A stretch of 64,000 bases of DNA from Halichondria panicea (lineage: Eukaryota > Porifera > Demospongiae > Suberitida > Halichondriidae), in contig NC_087385.1 of the NCBI RefSeq assembly GCF_963675165.1, positions 6,808,912-6,872,911 on the forward strand, written 5' to 3'. This document shows, one piece after another, positions 1 to 15,000 of this stretch (position 1 is its first letter; each line of letters opens with the position of its first letter). The notes below the pieces were generated by a model. The model was not told where the DNA came from and searched no databases. It worked only from the letters and a program-made list of their open reading frames with translations. The translations under genes were made by a program, and so were the position numbers.

Positions 1-1
1 T

Positions 2-3000
2 GGAGGATTCAGATTTGCCGGTTTGTCGACAAGCATCAATCAAAACTATCTGTATAGTTACCGTGGCAATAATGAACGCTGCTCTGTTATCTATGGCCCT
101 CTAGCAACACAAGTTAGTTCAGAGCCGCTATTGGTGGATCCTCTCTTTGTGGGGGGTGGTGTGTACGTGAGATTGGGAGACGCTGGGTGTGATATTGACG
201 ACTCCTGTGTGTATGTACCACGTGGTGACAGTGTATGCAACAACCCATCTCCAACCACTAATAGAGCCGTTACAATTCCTGTCTACGTCACTGACCCGGA
301 TGGCCTGGACAATACTAACTTTGTGTTCTCGCTGGCACCTGGTCAGCCGACAGTGACGCCTTTCTTTGCCGTGAACTCGAGTACTGGACAGCTCTACTTG
401 CTTCAAGAGATTGATCGAGATAATGCACTCAGCTTCTTCAACGTCAGTGTACAAGTTACAGATGGAACTTTTTCAGACCAGTTCTCAATCGAGGTAACCA
501 TTGAAGATGTCAATGATAACAGCCCGATACCCACTTCCCCTCTGTTTGAGGGCAGTGTCAGAGAGAATGAGGATCCCCTCACTTTGGTTCTCACGGTAAC
601 CTTCACCGACAATGATGATGGATCTAACGCTCAGTTAATATATTCTCTACCCCCAACAGCACTAGTAGATTTCATCATCAGCAACACCAGTGGAGAAATC
701 TTCACTGCTAGAGTGTTTGATTATGAGGATGGACAAAATGAGTATCTATTCAATGTTACTGCAAGAGATGGTGGCGGACGCGAGGGAACCTCTCAGGTAC
801 GGATAACAATCAGAGATCGCAATGATAACAGACCCACTGTGATAGTCGTTCCCACGGGAACAGCATTTGTAGAAGACTCTCCGCCCATTATACCTGCCAG
901 CGTGACAGTTGAGGACAGGGACAGTAGTATCCACGCCATGTTCTTTGCCTTTGTGATTGTTGAGAATAATTTGGACGGAGAAGACGAGATACTGAGTATT
1001 GATACATCTCTTCTACCCCCCACTTTCAAACTGTGGTCATCTATCGGATCTGCTGGAATTTACGAGAATTCAACTGTTCTCCTGTTAGTGGGTGGAGACT
1101 CCCCGCAGACATACACCACTCTTCTCTCGGCTGTTACCTATGACAACCAAGCCGAACTAATCACCCGACCCCTAGACAGGACCATCACTTATCGCGTGTG
1201 TGACACATTCACAGAAACCACCTTCGGCCAGTTGAGTCTAGACACACAGCTGGCAATAAGTCCGCCAGACACCCCAACCACCCGCGATCTCACAGATGAA
1301 GAAGCTGAGCTACTCATTTCTGACTGCACTGCTGCTAACAATGCTGTCAACTCAACAGCTGTGGATCTTGTGGAGGCCAACGACAGGCCTCAGCTGATCA
1401 GGGCAGTGGTTCAATATCCACCAATCAGAGAAGATATAAGTGCTAGTGATAACCGTGGTCAGTACGTTGTTGAAACGTTTGAAGGAGTTATATTCGACCC
1501 CGATCGTCAACCCTACCCCAGCGATGTTGCCGTTACAGGAATTGACAGTAGCACCGCACAACCAACATTTGCTGTGCTCGCTAATGACCAAAACTGTCGC
1601 GCTAGATCCAACCAGATAGTTGCCAATGGTAGCTACGCGTGTGCCTCCAGGCTAGTGGAGGGAGGTCCTTGCTATTGTCCGGATCGTGTTGGATACACCC
1701 TCACCTGTTACGAGTACCAAGACACTGTGTTCATGTTCTGTCTTAGTGATAATATCTGCAGCATTTGTCAGTGCTCACCCCCCTCTACGACCTCTGACCT
1801 TTCAGCTGTATCGGTGGATTTTGGAGCAGGTTCCATTGATATCTCGCAGCTGTTACAGAACCAGTTCTTTATTTACGAGTTTACGGACACTAATCAGCTG
1901 TACAACTTTACATTTGGGTTTGCTAGTTTGATATTCACCCGAACAGATGCTAGTACAGTTATCAGTATGTTCACCTTTGATGTCACCTTCGAAGCATTCG
2001 GAGCCGTGAGTGATGAGTCAGCACTTCTGCTCGGCTGTTACACTCTTGTACGCTGGAACCCTGTCGAGCATCAAACTGGCTCCTCCTCTTTCTCTTTCCG
2101 AGCCTGGGATCGTACCAACGGACTACAACCTGGCGAGAGAGGTGCCAATTCTACCGACCTTTCAGACTCTGCATTTTCATTGGCTAGCGGTATTGCAACC
2201 ATTGAGGTCACTCCAGTCAACGACCCCCCACAGATCAGGCTGGGGGGTCCAGGAGAGGACCAACAGAACTACATCACCACATACACGGAAGGAACCTCGG
2301 TGTTCATCTCATCAATGGATGCTGTCATCATTGAACTAGACCAAACTGATAACTTCCTCTTCAATCTATCGGTATTTATCGCACCAGTGGGTGGAGAATG
2401 TGACCTACCTGACTACGAGGGCATGTCCGATGATCGACTAAGCTACATGGACAACAACATGATTCCTGTGATTGTCACACGAAGTACCGAGGGTCAGGCG
2501 TGTATACTGTACGAGTTCAATGGTGCTCTCTCTGTCGACCAATGGAGAGCTTATCTCACTATGATCAGATTCCGAGTTGATAACGACGAACCGAGCGAGC
2601 ATACAAGGCAGCTGGCAGTGGTCATCTCTGACCTTGTCTCCACAAGCCCACCCTCCTTCACCACTTTAGTGGTCAATCTCGTTAGCGACCTTTGTCCTGT
2701 ATTGCAAGTACCCACGTCTGGCACCCCCCTCGTCTATACAGAGCACAGCGGACCTCTGGTGTTATCTAGCACCATCAACGTGACAGACCCAGACAGACTG
2801 GCCATGATTGAAGGGGCAGTGGTGGAAGTTATGGCCACAACCACCAATCCTTGTAGAGGGTGTGTCCTCTCCGTCAATACGGGCTCCACTGGAATCACTA
2901 GTACTCTGAGTTCAAGTAATCTAACTATCACACTCTCTGGGCTAGCCACGCCAACTAGTTATCAGGAGGTGCTCCGAACGGTCTCCTTTGAAGATACCTC

Positions 3001-6000
3001 TGCCGAGCCCACCTTTGACCTTATTATGATACGGTTCACCGTTCAGGACCCTCAAGTAACCTCAGCGATATGTGTACAAGCCGTGGGGGAGATTGGCGTG
3101 ATGATCGAACATGTCAACGACAATTCACCGGACCTCTATCTCAACTACCCGTTGTCCGAAGACTTTACCACTGTCTTTATGGAGGGGGCGGGCCCAGTTG
3201 CCGTGACAGGTGGTATGGTGGAGATCCGAGATCTTGATGGAGTGGAGTCCAGTGTGTACATTATCTCCGTGGTGATTACAAGTGGTTGTTTTCCCTCGGA
3301 GGACAGCCTGCAGTTTGCAGCACCTCCTCCTACCACCGTTACTTTAGCTTACAATAGCACCACCTGCTCCATGTCATTGCTAGGCAACTCGGACGCTCTA
3401 GAGTCTGATCTTGGGAGGCTTCAATACACCAACCTCAATATTGACAACCCTACCATCAATGTGCGCAGCATCTCCTTCACCATAACCGACGGTAGCCTCC
3501 AGTCTCGATCATCTGTAACCGAGGTGACCATCACAGCCATCAACGATGCCCCAATGGTGGACCTGGATACTAGTAACAGCGTCTCCTCTGACAGCATGGT
3601 TACCATGATACTGGGTACGGGATCTGTGGCGCTGACGGGTGATAACCAAGGGAACATTATTGACCCCGACACTGACAACCTCATCAGCCTAACGCTGGTT
3701 CTAAATGAGATAGATAGCACAGGAGTTCAAGTGGATCCAAGATCTGATGTGGATTTTGAGAGTGTGCAATCAACGGAAGGGCCGTTCATTGCTGGTCTGG
3801 GTCTGGGATTCCAATACCTTCAGGCTATGGGGGAGCTACGCATCACTGGACAAGCCTCAGTCGGTGAGTGGAGTGTGTGTATGTATTAGTGGTACGTTGC
3901 TGAGCGAATATACAGGTCATGGTAAATTAAATATAATAATGACCCATGCATATTTTGTACTTAGTGAAGAGTAATAGTTTCTTTAGTTTACTTCACAAAA
4001 TTTAAAAGAAAACAATTCATATTATGATTCATCAAAAATAATAAAATGTGCTACGTATATACAAGTATATGTATATTCTGTAGCACTATATAATGCATAA
4101 AACAAGATGCATTTAACTTATAGTCTAAGTAACTACAATGCATTAATATCCTGTTCCTCTTGCAGCTGACTACACGGCCATCTTGAACAGCCTGGTGTAT
4201 GTCAACACCCGACTACCGCCCACGGAGAACACTCGTCGCATATCAGTGGTAGTATCAGATGCAACGAGCAACAGTGAACTTGCATTTGCCACAGTACGAT
4301 TTGCTGGGGACCTCACCGCCCCCACTCTGGATCTCAACGGCAACGACCCGGGGACTGGCACAATGGGCACTTACATCATCACCTCACAGCCGCTGCAGCT
4401 GTTCCCTAATGCATTCCTCAGTGATGCTGATCGTGACAACATTTGCTATGCCAACATCACTCTGGTTGGCCCAGACACCACCTGCACTGCCTCCAGCATC
4501 AACTTTGAGACTGCCTTCAGTGACATCATGATCAGTACCGAGGACTCCACCCCCGGCTCTGTCCGCTATCAGCTCACCTCCCTATTCACCGACTGCAGGG
4601 AGGCTCTTGTTTACCAGAGCATCCTAAGAGGCATCACGTTCTCAGTACCCGACAACACACCAGCTGGCGTCTGCACTCTCTCTGTGGTTGTTGAGGATGC
4701 TAGACGATCTGTTAGTAACACAGCCTCAGGCTCTGTGGAGGTACGAGCATTCAACGCTGCACCGTTTATTGATCTCGACCGCGGACTCAGTGGACGCGAC
4801 TACTCAACCGCGTACTTTCAAGGTGGTAGCATTCAACACATTGCGAGCATATTCGATGCAGCCAATGCAAGGAACATTACTGACATGACTGTGATTGGGG
4901 AGGCTGATGGAGAAGCTCCCTTTGACGATGGCACCCTCTACCATGGTGTGGTTATCATGGAGGAGTCTTATGCTGGCTACACTCTCATTGACGTAGACAG
5001 CCCAACACTTGAGTACCTTCAAGTAGAGTTCTTCTTTGCTAACAACCTGGAGAATGATGTTATCCGTTACCCATGCCAACCATCGACCCCCCTCCCTGAG
5101 ACAATCACAGGTGCGGCTAATGGCTGTGATAGTTTGAACCCTGGACCCTTCACTTTTGCCACCCCCATATGCGATCCCAACGTGTTCTCTGCTTGCTCCG
5201 CTACTGAAGATCTCTGCTCTGACATGCAGGTCACCATATTCTGCTCCACCGGGAGGAAGGCTTATCGGTTCACTTATCTGAATAATCCTTCTGTTGAGAG
5301 ATATCGATTGCTCGTACGTTACCTTGGTTACGACTTCCTTATTCCCAGAGGCGGACAGGTTGATCAGATTCGACTACTGAACGTTAGCGTATTTGATGGA
5401 ATCAGTCAGATGTTTAACCCTCAGGCAATTACTCGTGTAACTATACGTAATCAGGATGTCGTCATCATCATTGTTGACCCCGCTCCCCCTAACTCCACCT
5501 TTATTGTGTACGAGGACGAGCGACCAGGAAGAATCTGCAACCTGTACCAACTCCGAGTGATGCGATTGGACGGAACTTTCCCAGATCCTAGTCAGCTTGT
5601 ATACAACCTCACCATTGGCAACACCAATGAAGCGTTCGGTATTGACGAGGAAGGAGTGATATTTTTGAACAATCCAGTGGATCGCGAGACCATCCCCTTC
5701 TATGACCTTACAGTTACTGCTAGGTTGCGTAATGCAGACCCCGATACCACTGCTAGCTCAACACTGATTGCTGAAGTGATTGACGTCAATGACAACCATC
5801 CCATTACCGCTGACTCTTATTCTGTCAACGTTACTGAGGGACAAGCGGGTGTGCCTGTCGTCCAGGTGATGGCTACAGATGCTGACATTGGCAGTAATTC
5901 TGAGCTGACGTACCTCCTGTTGGGAATTGGGGCGGAGAACTTCCAAGTGGACACCACCGGCTATGTGACTACACGCAACGCTCTCAACATGACCATACAA

Positions 6001-9000
6001 GACTTTTATCTTCTAGTAATGATAATCACCGACAGAGGAGAAATAGCTTTGTCCACACACACAATCATCAACATTTATGTCATCACCCCACCCCCCACAG
6101 ACCTTGCCTTCAACCCATTTGACGACCCCCTGCTTGTGTTTGAGGATACCCCCATTGGAATGGTTGTCGGCAATCTGTCTGCATTTGAGGTCGGTGGTAC
6201 TGGAGACACCTCCTTCATCAGGTACAGATTCATTGAGATAGTATCCGTAGAGACTGGTGTAATGGTGTTCCCTGCTCCGTTTGCGGTGGATGGTACAAGT
6301 GGAGTGATAACAACTGTGACTGGGTTGGACTCTGAGACCACCATTGGATACGATGTTGTCATAGAAGCGTTCAGTATTCGTGGTCTCTTTCCTCCTCGGC
6401 CAACACTTGCTAACTTCACCATCAGTATCTCTGACGTCAATGAGGGACGACCAATGTTCGTAGGTGCCCCCTACACTCGAGCTGTTGAGGAGAATGCAGC
6501 CTCAGGCACTCTTGTGTTCACGCTGGTTGCCACTGACGATGACTCTATGAACCTCGGGTTGGTATACTCACTAGACCCCAGTGCTCCTTCTAACCTCCCA
6601 TTTACTGTTCTCTCTAACGGACAAGTTGTTGTTTCAGGTGATGTCGATTATGAGTCTGCTACCTCACACATCTTTACTGTACAAGTACAAGATAACCCCG
6701 CCCACAACATGCCCCCTTTGTCAGCCACTGCACAAGTCAACATCCTGGTTACTGATCAAAACGATAGTCCTGCAGTGTTTGCGGGAGGTCCTTTCAACGT
6801 GAGTGTCCGAGAGAGCGAGAGCAATGATTACATCCTCTTCAGCTTCTCCACCACGGACGCTGACTCCGCCCCTAATAGAGATGTCACCTACTCTCTGCAA
6901 GGTCTCGAGAACTCTCCGTTCTGTCTGATTGGCATGACTGTACGAGTGTGTAATGACGACCTGTTGACCTCCTTGGAGATGGAGGGGGTGGTCTTTGAAT
7001 TCAACCTCATAGCAACGAACCCTGGCACGCCTCAGCGGCAGACAACCGTACAGCAAGGTAGCATTGAAGTGATACTAATCAACGAATTCGATCCTTTTGT
7101 GACTATGTCAGTAATACAACACCAGGGTTTTGTTGAGGAAGATTGTCGACCCGCCCTCCAGTGCATTGGTACGTTCGTGTACGACTTTAGCAACATCACC
7201 TCTGATGATGATGGCGGCATGGGCGGAGATTTGCGCTATACCCTGGAAACTATGGGAACCCCCTTCACTTTGGACCCAGTTACTGGTGTCCTACGGATAT
7301 CTGGTAGGATAGATCGCGAACGACGGAGCTTTTACGACCTTGACATATTTGTGGAGGATGGGGGAGATATGGAGGGTGTGGTTCGCAATGACTCGACGAT
7401 TATCATAATCCCAATCACGGACCTGAACGACAACAGTGCAGTCATCATACCTCCTACAAAGTTCAACATAACCGAGGACATGACTAACAGCACAGCACCA
7501 TTTGGTAGAGTGTCCTTCACAGACGCTGACACTGTGGGCACCCACACATTCGCTATTGTAACCCCTAACGAGGCCAATATCGAGATCGGCTGTACCAAAT
7601 CCAATGAAATCACTAATTCTTTATACGTTCCCTTCGACATTATTGAATCAACTGGAGAGCTGTTCTTCTGTACAGCTGTGGACTTTGAGACGGAACAGCG
7701 CATATACACTGTGGACATCGAGGTATTCAACCAGAATCTGGAGTTTGTTAGTGGTCAGAATCCTGTCAATCCTGTTTCTGCCGAGTTCTCCGTGTGTATA
7801 GTGGACTCCAACGACAACCCGCCCTCCCTGGATGAATCCAACTACAGCTTCAGTCATCGGGAGAATCTTCTTCCTACTTCAGTGGTCGGTATGGTTACTG
7901 CCACAGACGTTGACAGCGGTGCTAACGGTGATCTGGTGTTCTCCATTGTGGGACAAAGCAGCGCTGATTGCAGCAACTCACAGGTGGCAGTATATTAGCA
8001 CTAATTAATATAATTGCTGAATACATAATAATACATAATCAAGCCTAATGATTCATTATTACGCTTGATGGAATCTAATGTACGTATACCTTAAGCATCA
8101 CACCTACTATATTTATGTCATTGCCTTATCACTCTGTTTCTCTCCCCACCACATGTATACAGGACACATTCGGGTTGGTGAAGACCGGGCGTACAACTGC
8201 AAACCTTATCACGTGTGTCAGCTTAAACTACGAGACCACCGCCTTCTATCAACTCACCGTACAAGCCTGTGACAATGCAGCCAGCCCTCTCTGCGATACC
8301 GCTCCCGTTGCCGTGACAGTCGAGGACAGAAACGATAATGCTCCTATTTTCTCTGAAGTCAAGTACTTAGCCCAAATCAATGAGACAGACACCTCACAGA
8401 TGATGGTATCCGTGGTCACAGTGATAGTGTCCGATAGCGACTCTCCTCTCAACTCCATCAGCACCTTCGCTATCCTCACACCTCTCACCCCCTTTGGACT
8501 ACGATCAGCCACGCCCACCACTGTGGAGGTATTCGTAGCAAACCCTGACGATATTAACTTTGAGAGTGGCACTGTGATGTATGAGATTGATGTGCTGGCA
8601 AACAACTCTCCCGCTGTTGCCGATGACGTTACTCAGAACAATACCGTCCGTGTGTGTATCACTGTGGTGGATCGTAACGATAATGCTCCTCGTATTTCTG
8701 AACCATTTCAATTCTCTGTACGTGAGAACCAGCCTTCTGAAACGCTAGTCGGCTGTGTGGTTGCCATGGACGCTGACTCTGATGTCAGGGGAACCCTTGA
8801 ATACTCCATTCCCTCGTTCCCTGTTTGCTCCAATGATGTCCCCTTCTCCATCAATGAGACCTCTGGTTGCCTCTCTACATGTACCCCTCTAGACTACGAG
8901 GAACAGACTACCTACACATTTGTGGTTATGGTGTGCGATCAATCGGTTGCCGAGGTGATGATGTGCTCGTCTCGGAACTTTACCATCAATGTGGAGGATT

Positions 9001-12000
9001 TGAACGACAACCCGCTAGAGTATTCCCAAGACCCGTACATTGTGGACCTCAATGAGAACAGTCTACCTGGAAGTATATTGGTGACTATACAATCATCTGA
9101 CCAGGACTCTCCACCTAACTCTCAGGTGAGCAATCTAATGGCTGACGTCTTGCCTCCCCCATAATCCAAGCTAGAACTGTCTAATAGTAATAATATATGA
9201 ATAGCGAATTAAGTGGTTGATGACAAGAGTAAGTCATTATTGCCATAATGTTAAAGTATAAACTTTAATTCCGTGGATCCAATGTCAAAAATTTTTTTGA
9301 TTTTCTAAGCTTAGAAACAAATGATGTGTTTCAATCCAAAATTTCATTGGGGCCATAATTTGTCATTTTTCGGCCTTGGACCATGGGCTATTTATTATTC
9401 ATGGTATTGCCAAATTGCCAAATACTTTTATCGTTTAAATAAGAAATTTGATGATACCATTTGAAAGGTGTGTTTCTAAGTTTTCAGAAAATTATATTAT
9501 CGTTGAAATTGGATCCACGGAATTCAAGTTATGGCAGCTGAAAAAGAATAAATTAAATTGAGGGGGGGGGTTGTTTCAACAGCCATTAACTTTAGTACCG
9601 TTGATCAAATATCCAAAATTTTGTGATTTTGGGAAAGCTTAGAAAATTTCCTTTCAAATGATGTATTTCAATCCAAAAGTTCGTCGGGGCCGTAATTTGT
9701 CATTTTTCGGCCTTGGACCATGGGCTATATTATTCATGGTATTGCCAAATTGCCAAATACTTTTATCGTTTAAATAAGAAATTTGATGATGCCATTTGAA
9801 AGGTGTGTTTCTAAGTTTTCAGAAAATTATATTATCGTTGAAATTGGATCCACGGAATTCAGGTTATGGCAGCTGAAAAATTATTATTATTTGGAGGGGG
9901 GGGTTATATCAACAGCCATTAACTTTAGTACCGTTGATCAAATATCCAAAATTTTGTGATTTTCGGAAAGCTTAGAAAATTTCCTTTCAAATGATATGTT
10001 TCAATCCAAAAGTTCGTCGGGGCCATAATTTGTCATTTTTCGGCCTTGGACCATTATTCATGGTATTGCCAAATTGCCAATCGCTTAAATAAGAAATTTG
10101 ATGATGCCATTTGAAAGGTGTGTTTCTAAGTTTTCAGAAAATTATATTATCGTTGAAATTGGATCCACGGAATTCAAGTTATGGCAGCTGAAAAAGAATT
10201 AAATTGGTATCACCAAAATAATTGGCAAATAATTAATTTTTATCGCTCAAGTAGGCACTTTGATGGTACCATTTGAAGCATCTTTTTTATCATAAAATCA
10301 GATTAACGGAATTCTAGTTATGGCAGCTGAAAGATCAAAGATCGTACTATTCTGAGATTACGGGTTATTGATCATCTTTCAACACCCATAACTTTAGTAC
10401 CGTTGATCCAATGTCAAATTTTTTTTCTTTTCTGAGATCCAAAATTTAATTGGGGCCAGAATTTGTCATTTTCGGTCTTGGACCATGGGCTATTATTATT
10501 CACGGTATTAATTTTGGCCGAATTTGGAAATATAATTAATTATTTGTTGTGTTATTTTAATTATAATAGTACCATAAGAACTTGATTTACAATATTGTAA
10601 TTATGTTCATCTTCAGGTGACGTATTCGTTTGTGAACACTTCCGGACCATTTGGAATAATAGACGAAGATGACGTGTTCTACACTGGGGCGGAGGAGCTG
10701 GATTATGAGGGGCCCACCCGGACCTATATCTCACACCTCAGGGGCATCAATCCCCCAAGCAACTCAGATGATCAAACCCATATTGTTGACGTGGCGATTG
10801 TGATAAATGTAGTGGATCGAAACGACCAACCGCCAGTGTTTCCATCTCCAACGGATACAGTACAGCTGCAAGAGAATTCACCGAATGGAGACGTTGTTTA
10901 TACACTGTCCACAACTGATGCCGACACTGACCTCAACTCACAAGTCCGATACCAAATCCTCCAGTCCAATACTCCATTCACTATTATCGATGACAATGTG
11001 GTGGTATCAGATAGCGATGCTTTAGACTTTGACCCCCCCGCATCAGTACAAGAGATTGAACTGCTGATACAAGCCGTAAACGAGGCCCTTGACGACGAAA
11101 CCCAGATCACTAATTTCACACTCACAGTGCAGCTTACAGACGAGAACGACAACTCCCCTGTTTGTGTAGGCCCGTCTGCTTTCATATACCCAGAGGACCT
11201 GAACGTGGGGGCGGATCTGAGAAGAGCAATGGCTGCAGACATCGACTCAGGCCTCAACCAAGAACTTCGCTTCTCGATAACAAGGGAAAACACGACAGAC
11301 CCTGATCCAATGTGTTCCTCTGAGCTACCGTTTGAGATTGACCAGATTACTGGCTACATCTACGCCTGCATGAGGCTGGATTACGAGAACATGACTTACT
11401 ACGAGTTCAACATCACGGTGTGCGACTTAGGCACCCCCCAGAGATGTAGTCAATGCCCAATCATGATCCAGATTATGGACGTCAATGACAACGCCCCCGT
11501 CATCATCCCCCCCACAGAGTTCAGTGTCACCGAGACCTCCCCTCAAGGCACTCTGGTTGGTTGCATCAATGCTGACGATGCAGATTCTGGTCAGAATGCG
11601 CTATTGAACTATTCCCTCTCGGCTGGCGTCGAGGAATGCACTACACTCATCCCCTTCTTTGTGAATGACACGACTGGATGCATTGAAGTGTGTCAACCTC
11701 TCAACTATGAAGCTGTCATAACCTACTCCTTCGATATCGTAGTATCAGACATGGGATCTGTGGTGCTCAGTACTATAGCAACTATCATAGTGGACATCAT
11801 CAACGAAAACGACCACCCCCCTGTCATCACCCCTGTTACCATGGCAGACGTCATAGAGGAGCTCCCTAATGCACTCGTACTAACAGTACTAGCCAGTGAT
11901 GCAGATGCCCCTCCATTCAATAACTTCACGTTTTCATTGGTCGATAGTGCAGGAGGACGGTTCACTATTGACCCATTCTCTGGCGTCGTGCTAACCACAC

Positions 12001-15000
12001 AGTCGCTGGATCGAGAGGAGCAAGCAATGTACAGTATCACTGTACGTGTCACGGATGGTGTGTTCAGTGCCAATCAGACCATAACTGTTTATCTTACGGA
12101 CATTAACGACAACTTCCCTCAGTATGTTGGCCAAGAGCTCTTCAGTTTTCTTGAGGAGAGTCTGTTCCAACTTGTGGTGCCCTTCACCGACAGAGATGTT
12201 GGTCAGAACGCTAACCTCACGTATACTGTGAGCGATGCAAGATTCTCCATCAATAACTTTGGCGTTTTGATGAACTTGGTACTGTTGAACAGGGAGGAAG
12301 AAGCCGCTGTTACCTTGGAGATAACTGCTAGAGATTGGGGAGTTCCTTTCCGAGAGAATCAAACCATCATTACCATAGTGTTGTTGGATATTAACGACAA
12401 TGCCCCTCAGGCACTGCCGCCATTCATGGCAGATGTGATTGATGGATCCCCTGAGGGTACTGCGATCATAACTCTCAATGCAGTTGATGCTGACGAAGGT
12501 TCCAACTCCGCTCTCCTCTTCACTCTGATCGATGATGCTGGTACGTTCAAAGTGGACAACGAGACGGGTGTGGTCACTCTGACAAGGGACATTAACCTCG
12601 TATCATCAACGGTTGTCACTATACCATTCACAGCCTCCATTTCCGACAGAGGCTTGCCAACGCAAACAATTACTCAAAACTACACAATCTTCATTGTCAG
12701 CTCTGTGCCCGGATTCCCTCAAACTCAGTACAGTTTCAGTATATTGGAGAATTCATTCGGAGAAAGTATGGGCGTGATTAGAGCGATGGACCGTGACCTG
12801 AATCTCTTGAACGATGCCTTCGAGTACACCATCCTCTCTGTGAGTCCATACAATGCTGGGTTCACTGTGGACAGCTCTGAGGGCAATGCCACCATCACCA
12901 GTCCGAGCAGCTATCTAGACTATGAGGACAACGATGTGTTCACTGTGATTCTTGGAGTTAGCAGGCCGAACATGACAGCTGTTGTTGACGACACCACCAC
13001 TGTTGTGATCACCGTGCTGGGCCTTAACGACAATACTCCACGTCTCTCACCCCTTAATATCACAGCTGAACTGGCCGAACACTCTGCAGATGGTACCATT
13101 GTTGCTATGGCAATTGCTATCGATTTTGATCTCGGTCCAAGTGGACAACTAACATTCAACCATACAGGAAATGGTCAGAATTATTTTGAATTTGATGCCT
13201 CCGGATATTTCATTGTTTCAAACAGCAATTTAATTGATTTTGAATCTGATACAAGTTTTACCTTTTTGTACCAAGCTTGTGATAATGGTGTACCTCAGGT
13301 GTGCAGTGCAGCTGGTTATATATTTATCACCGTGGTGAACATTGATGATCTACCCCCTGTGTTCAACCCAAATGTGTACAATCTCGAAATCTCTGAAGGG
13401 TTTGGTTTTAACCGACTTTTAACGTACATCAACTTCACCGATCCAGACACCCCTCTTGAAGATATCACCCTCAGTTTGGACCCCCCACAGACACAGTTCA
13501 CCATCCTCTTGCTCAGCGGAACAGGAGCTCTCATGACAACAGACGAGCCTCTAGACAGAGAGACCATACCTATACACACATTCAACATTATCGCTACAGA
13601 TACGGCCGCAGCTCAAGCTACTGCCATGGTGACTATCATTCTGCTGGATGAAAATGATGAGAGGCCTCGCGTTGAACCAATGGACAATGTGGTGTATTTC
13701 CTGGAGGGTGTAGGCACGGCAACTCCTGCAGCTGCTTTGAGCATTGTGGACCGTGATGATGTTTCCTTGTACCCTCTACGTAGCGTGCAAATGAGCCTCC
13801 ACCCATCACCCATGTCTATCGAGAGCTTCCCACTACCCGGAGGACAATGCAACCATGACAACTACACCATTCTCTATGACAACAACGTGCACAGCTTGTG
13901 CAGTGAGGGTGGCTGTACGTATCTGCTGGACCCAGCACAGATATCTGGAGGAGTAATTGTGGACAGAATTCTTGATTTGGGTCAGTCGCCATTTGCTAGA
14001 AACTTCTTGGTATTGTTTAGTGGCGAGCAGCTGCTACAATTCAGCGTAACCATCTGGGTGAGGTTCTCGGCCCCGTCAAATGGCTTTATTGTTGAGATGC
14101 AGAGTACTGTCAATATATTCAGTCTTCAAGTGTTAAATGATGGCTCCCTGAATATCCAAGTGAACCCTACCGGCAACAATCCCACTAGACTTGTGGAGAC
14201 CGGCCAGCTACCCACTCACGATGGAGAGTGGCATCAAGTTGCTGTGGTGAGACAGATGAACGTGATGTCAATATACTTCGACAGTGAAATGGTTGCGTCT
14301 GCTTCTAATGTTGATAACTCCACCGTGGACAGTCCATTTACTAGAGGAGAATTTGAAAGTGGAACATTCTTCCTTGGAAACCGACTAGACAATGCATTAC
14401 TCTCTGAGTTCTATTTCTGCGACTCTGTTATCACTAACGAGCATCTGTTCTGTACCTTTACTTGTGGCGAGACCTTGGATGTGACATCCAGTACAGAAAA
14501 TGTCACGGCAACTATCAACCATCGCACAAGAACTGTGGAGCTTACCTATACCGGCACTGATACGTTGGCCTCCCTACCTCAACTGGAGGTTGCCATGAGG
14601 ACAGTTAATTACAGCAACATCTTGGACGAGCCTCACCCCTTGGACAGAGGTGTGTTTTTATTGGTTACCGACATGGTTGGACCATCGGATACAGAGACTG
14701 TGGTAACTGTGCGACCAATCCTTATCAACGATCAACGCCCTGTCCTGGACCTCAACGGATTTGAAACCCCCGGCCTGAACTTTGCAACAGTGTTTGATGA
14801 GACTTCTCTGGGTACAGAGGTCATTGGAGCCAATGCTATCCTTTATGACAGGGACAGTGGTTACTGGCCATTGGACCGTATCATTATACAGCTGATATCT
14901 GCAGGCTCCCTCGAGGCACTAGTAAACAGTGGGAGCTCTGAACTAGTCAATGTAACTCTGTTGTCTGGATTGCAATTGATTGCCCTGACGCCCCGCATCT

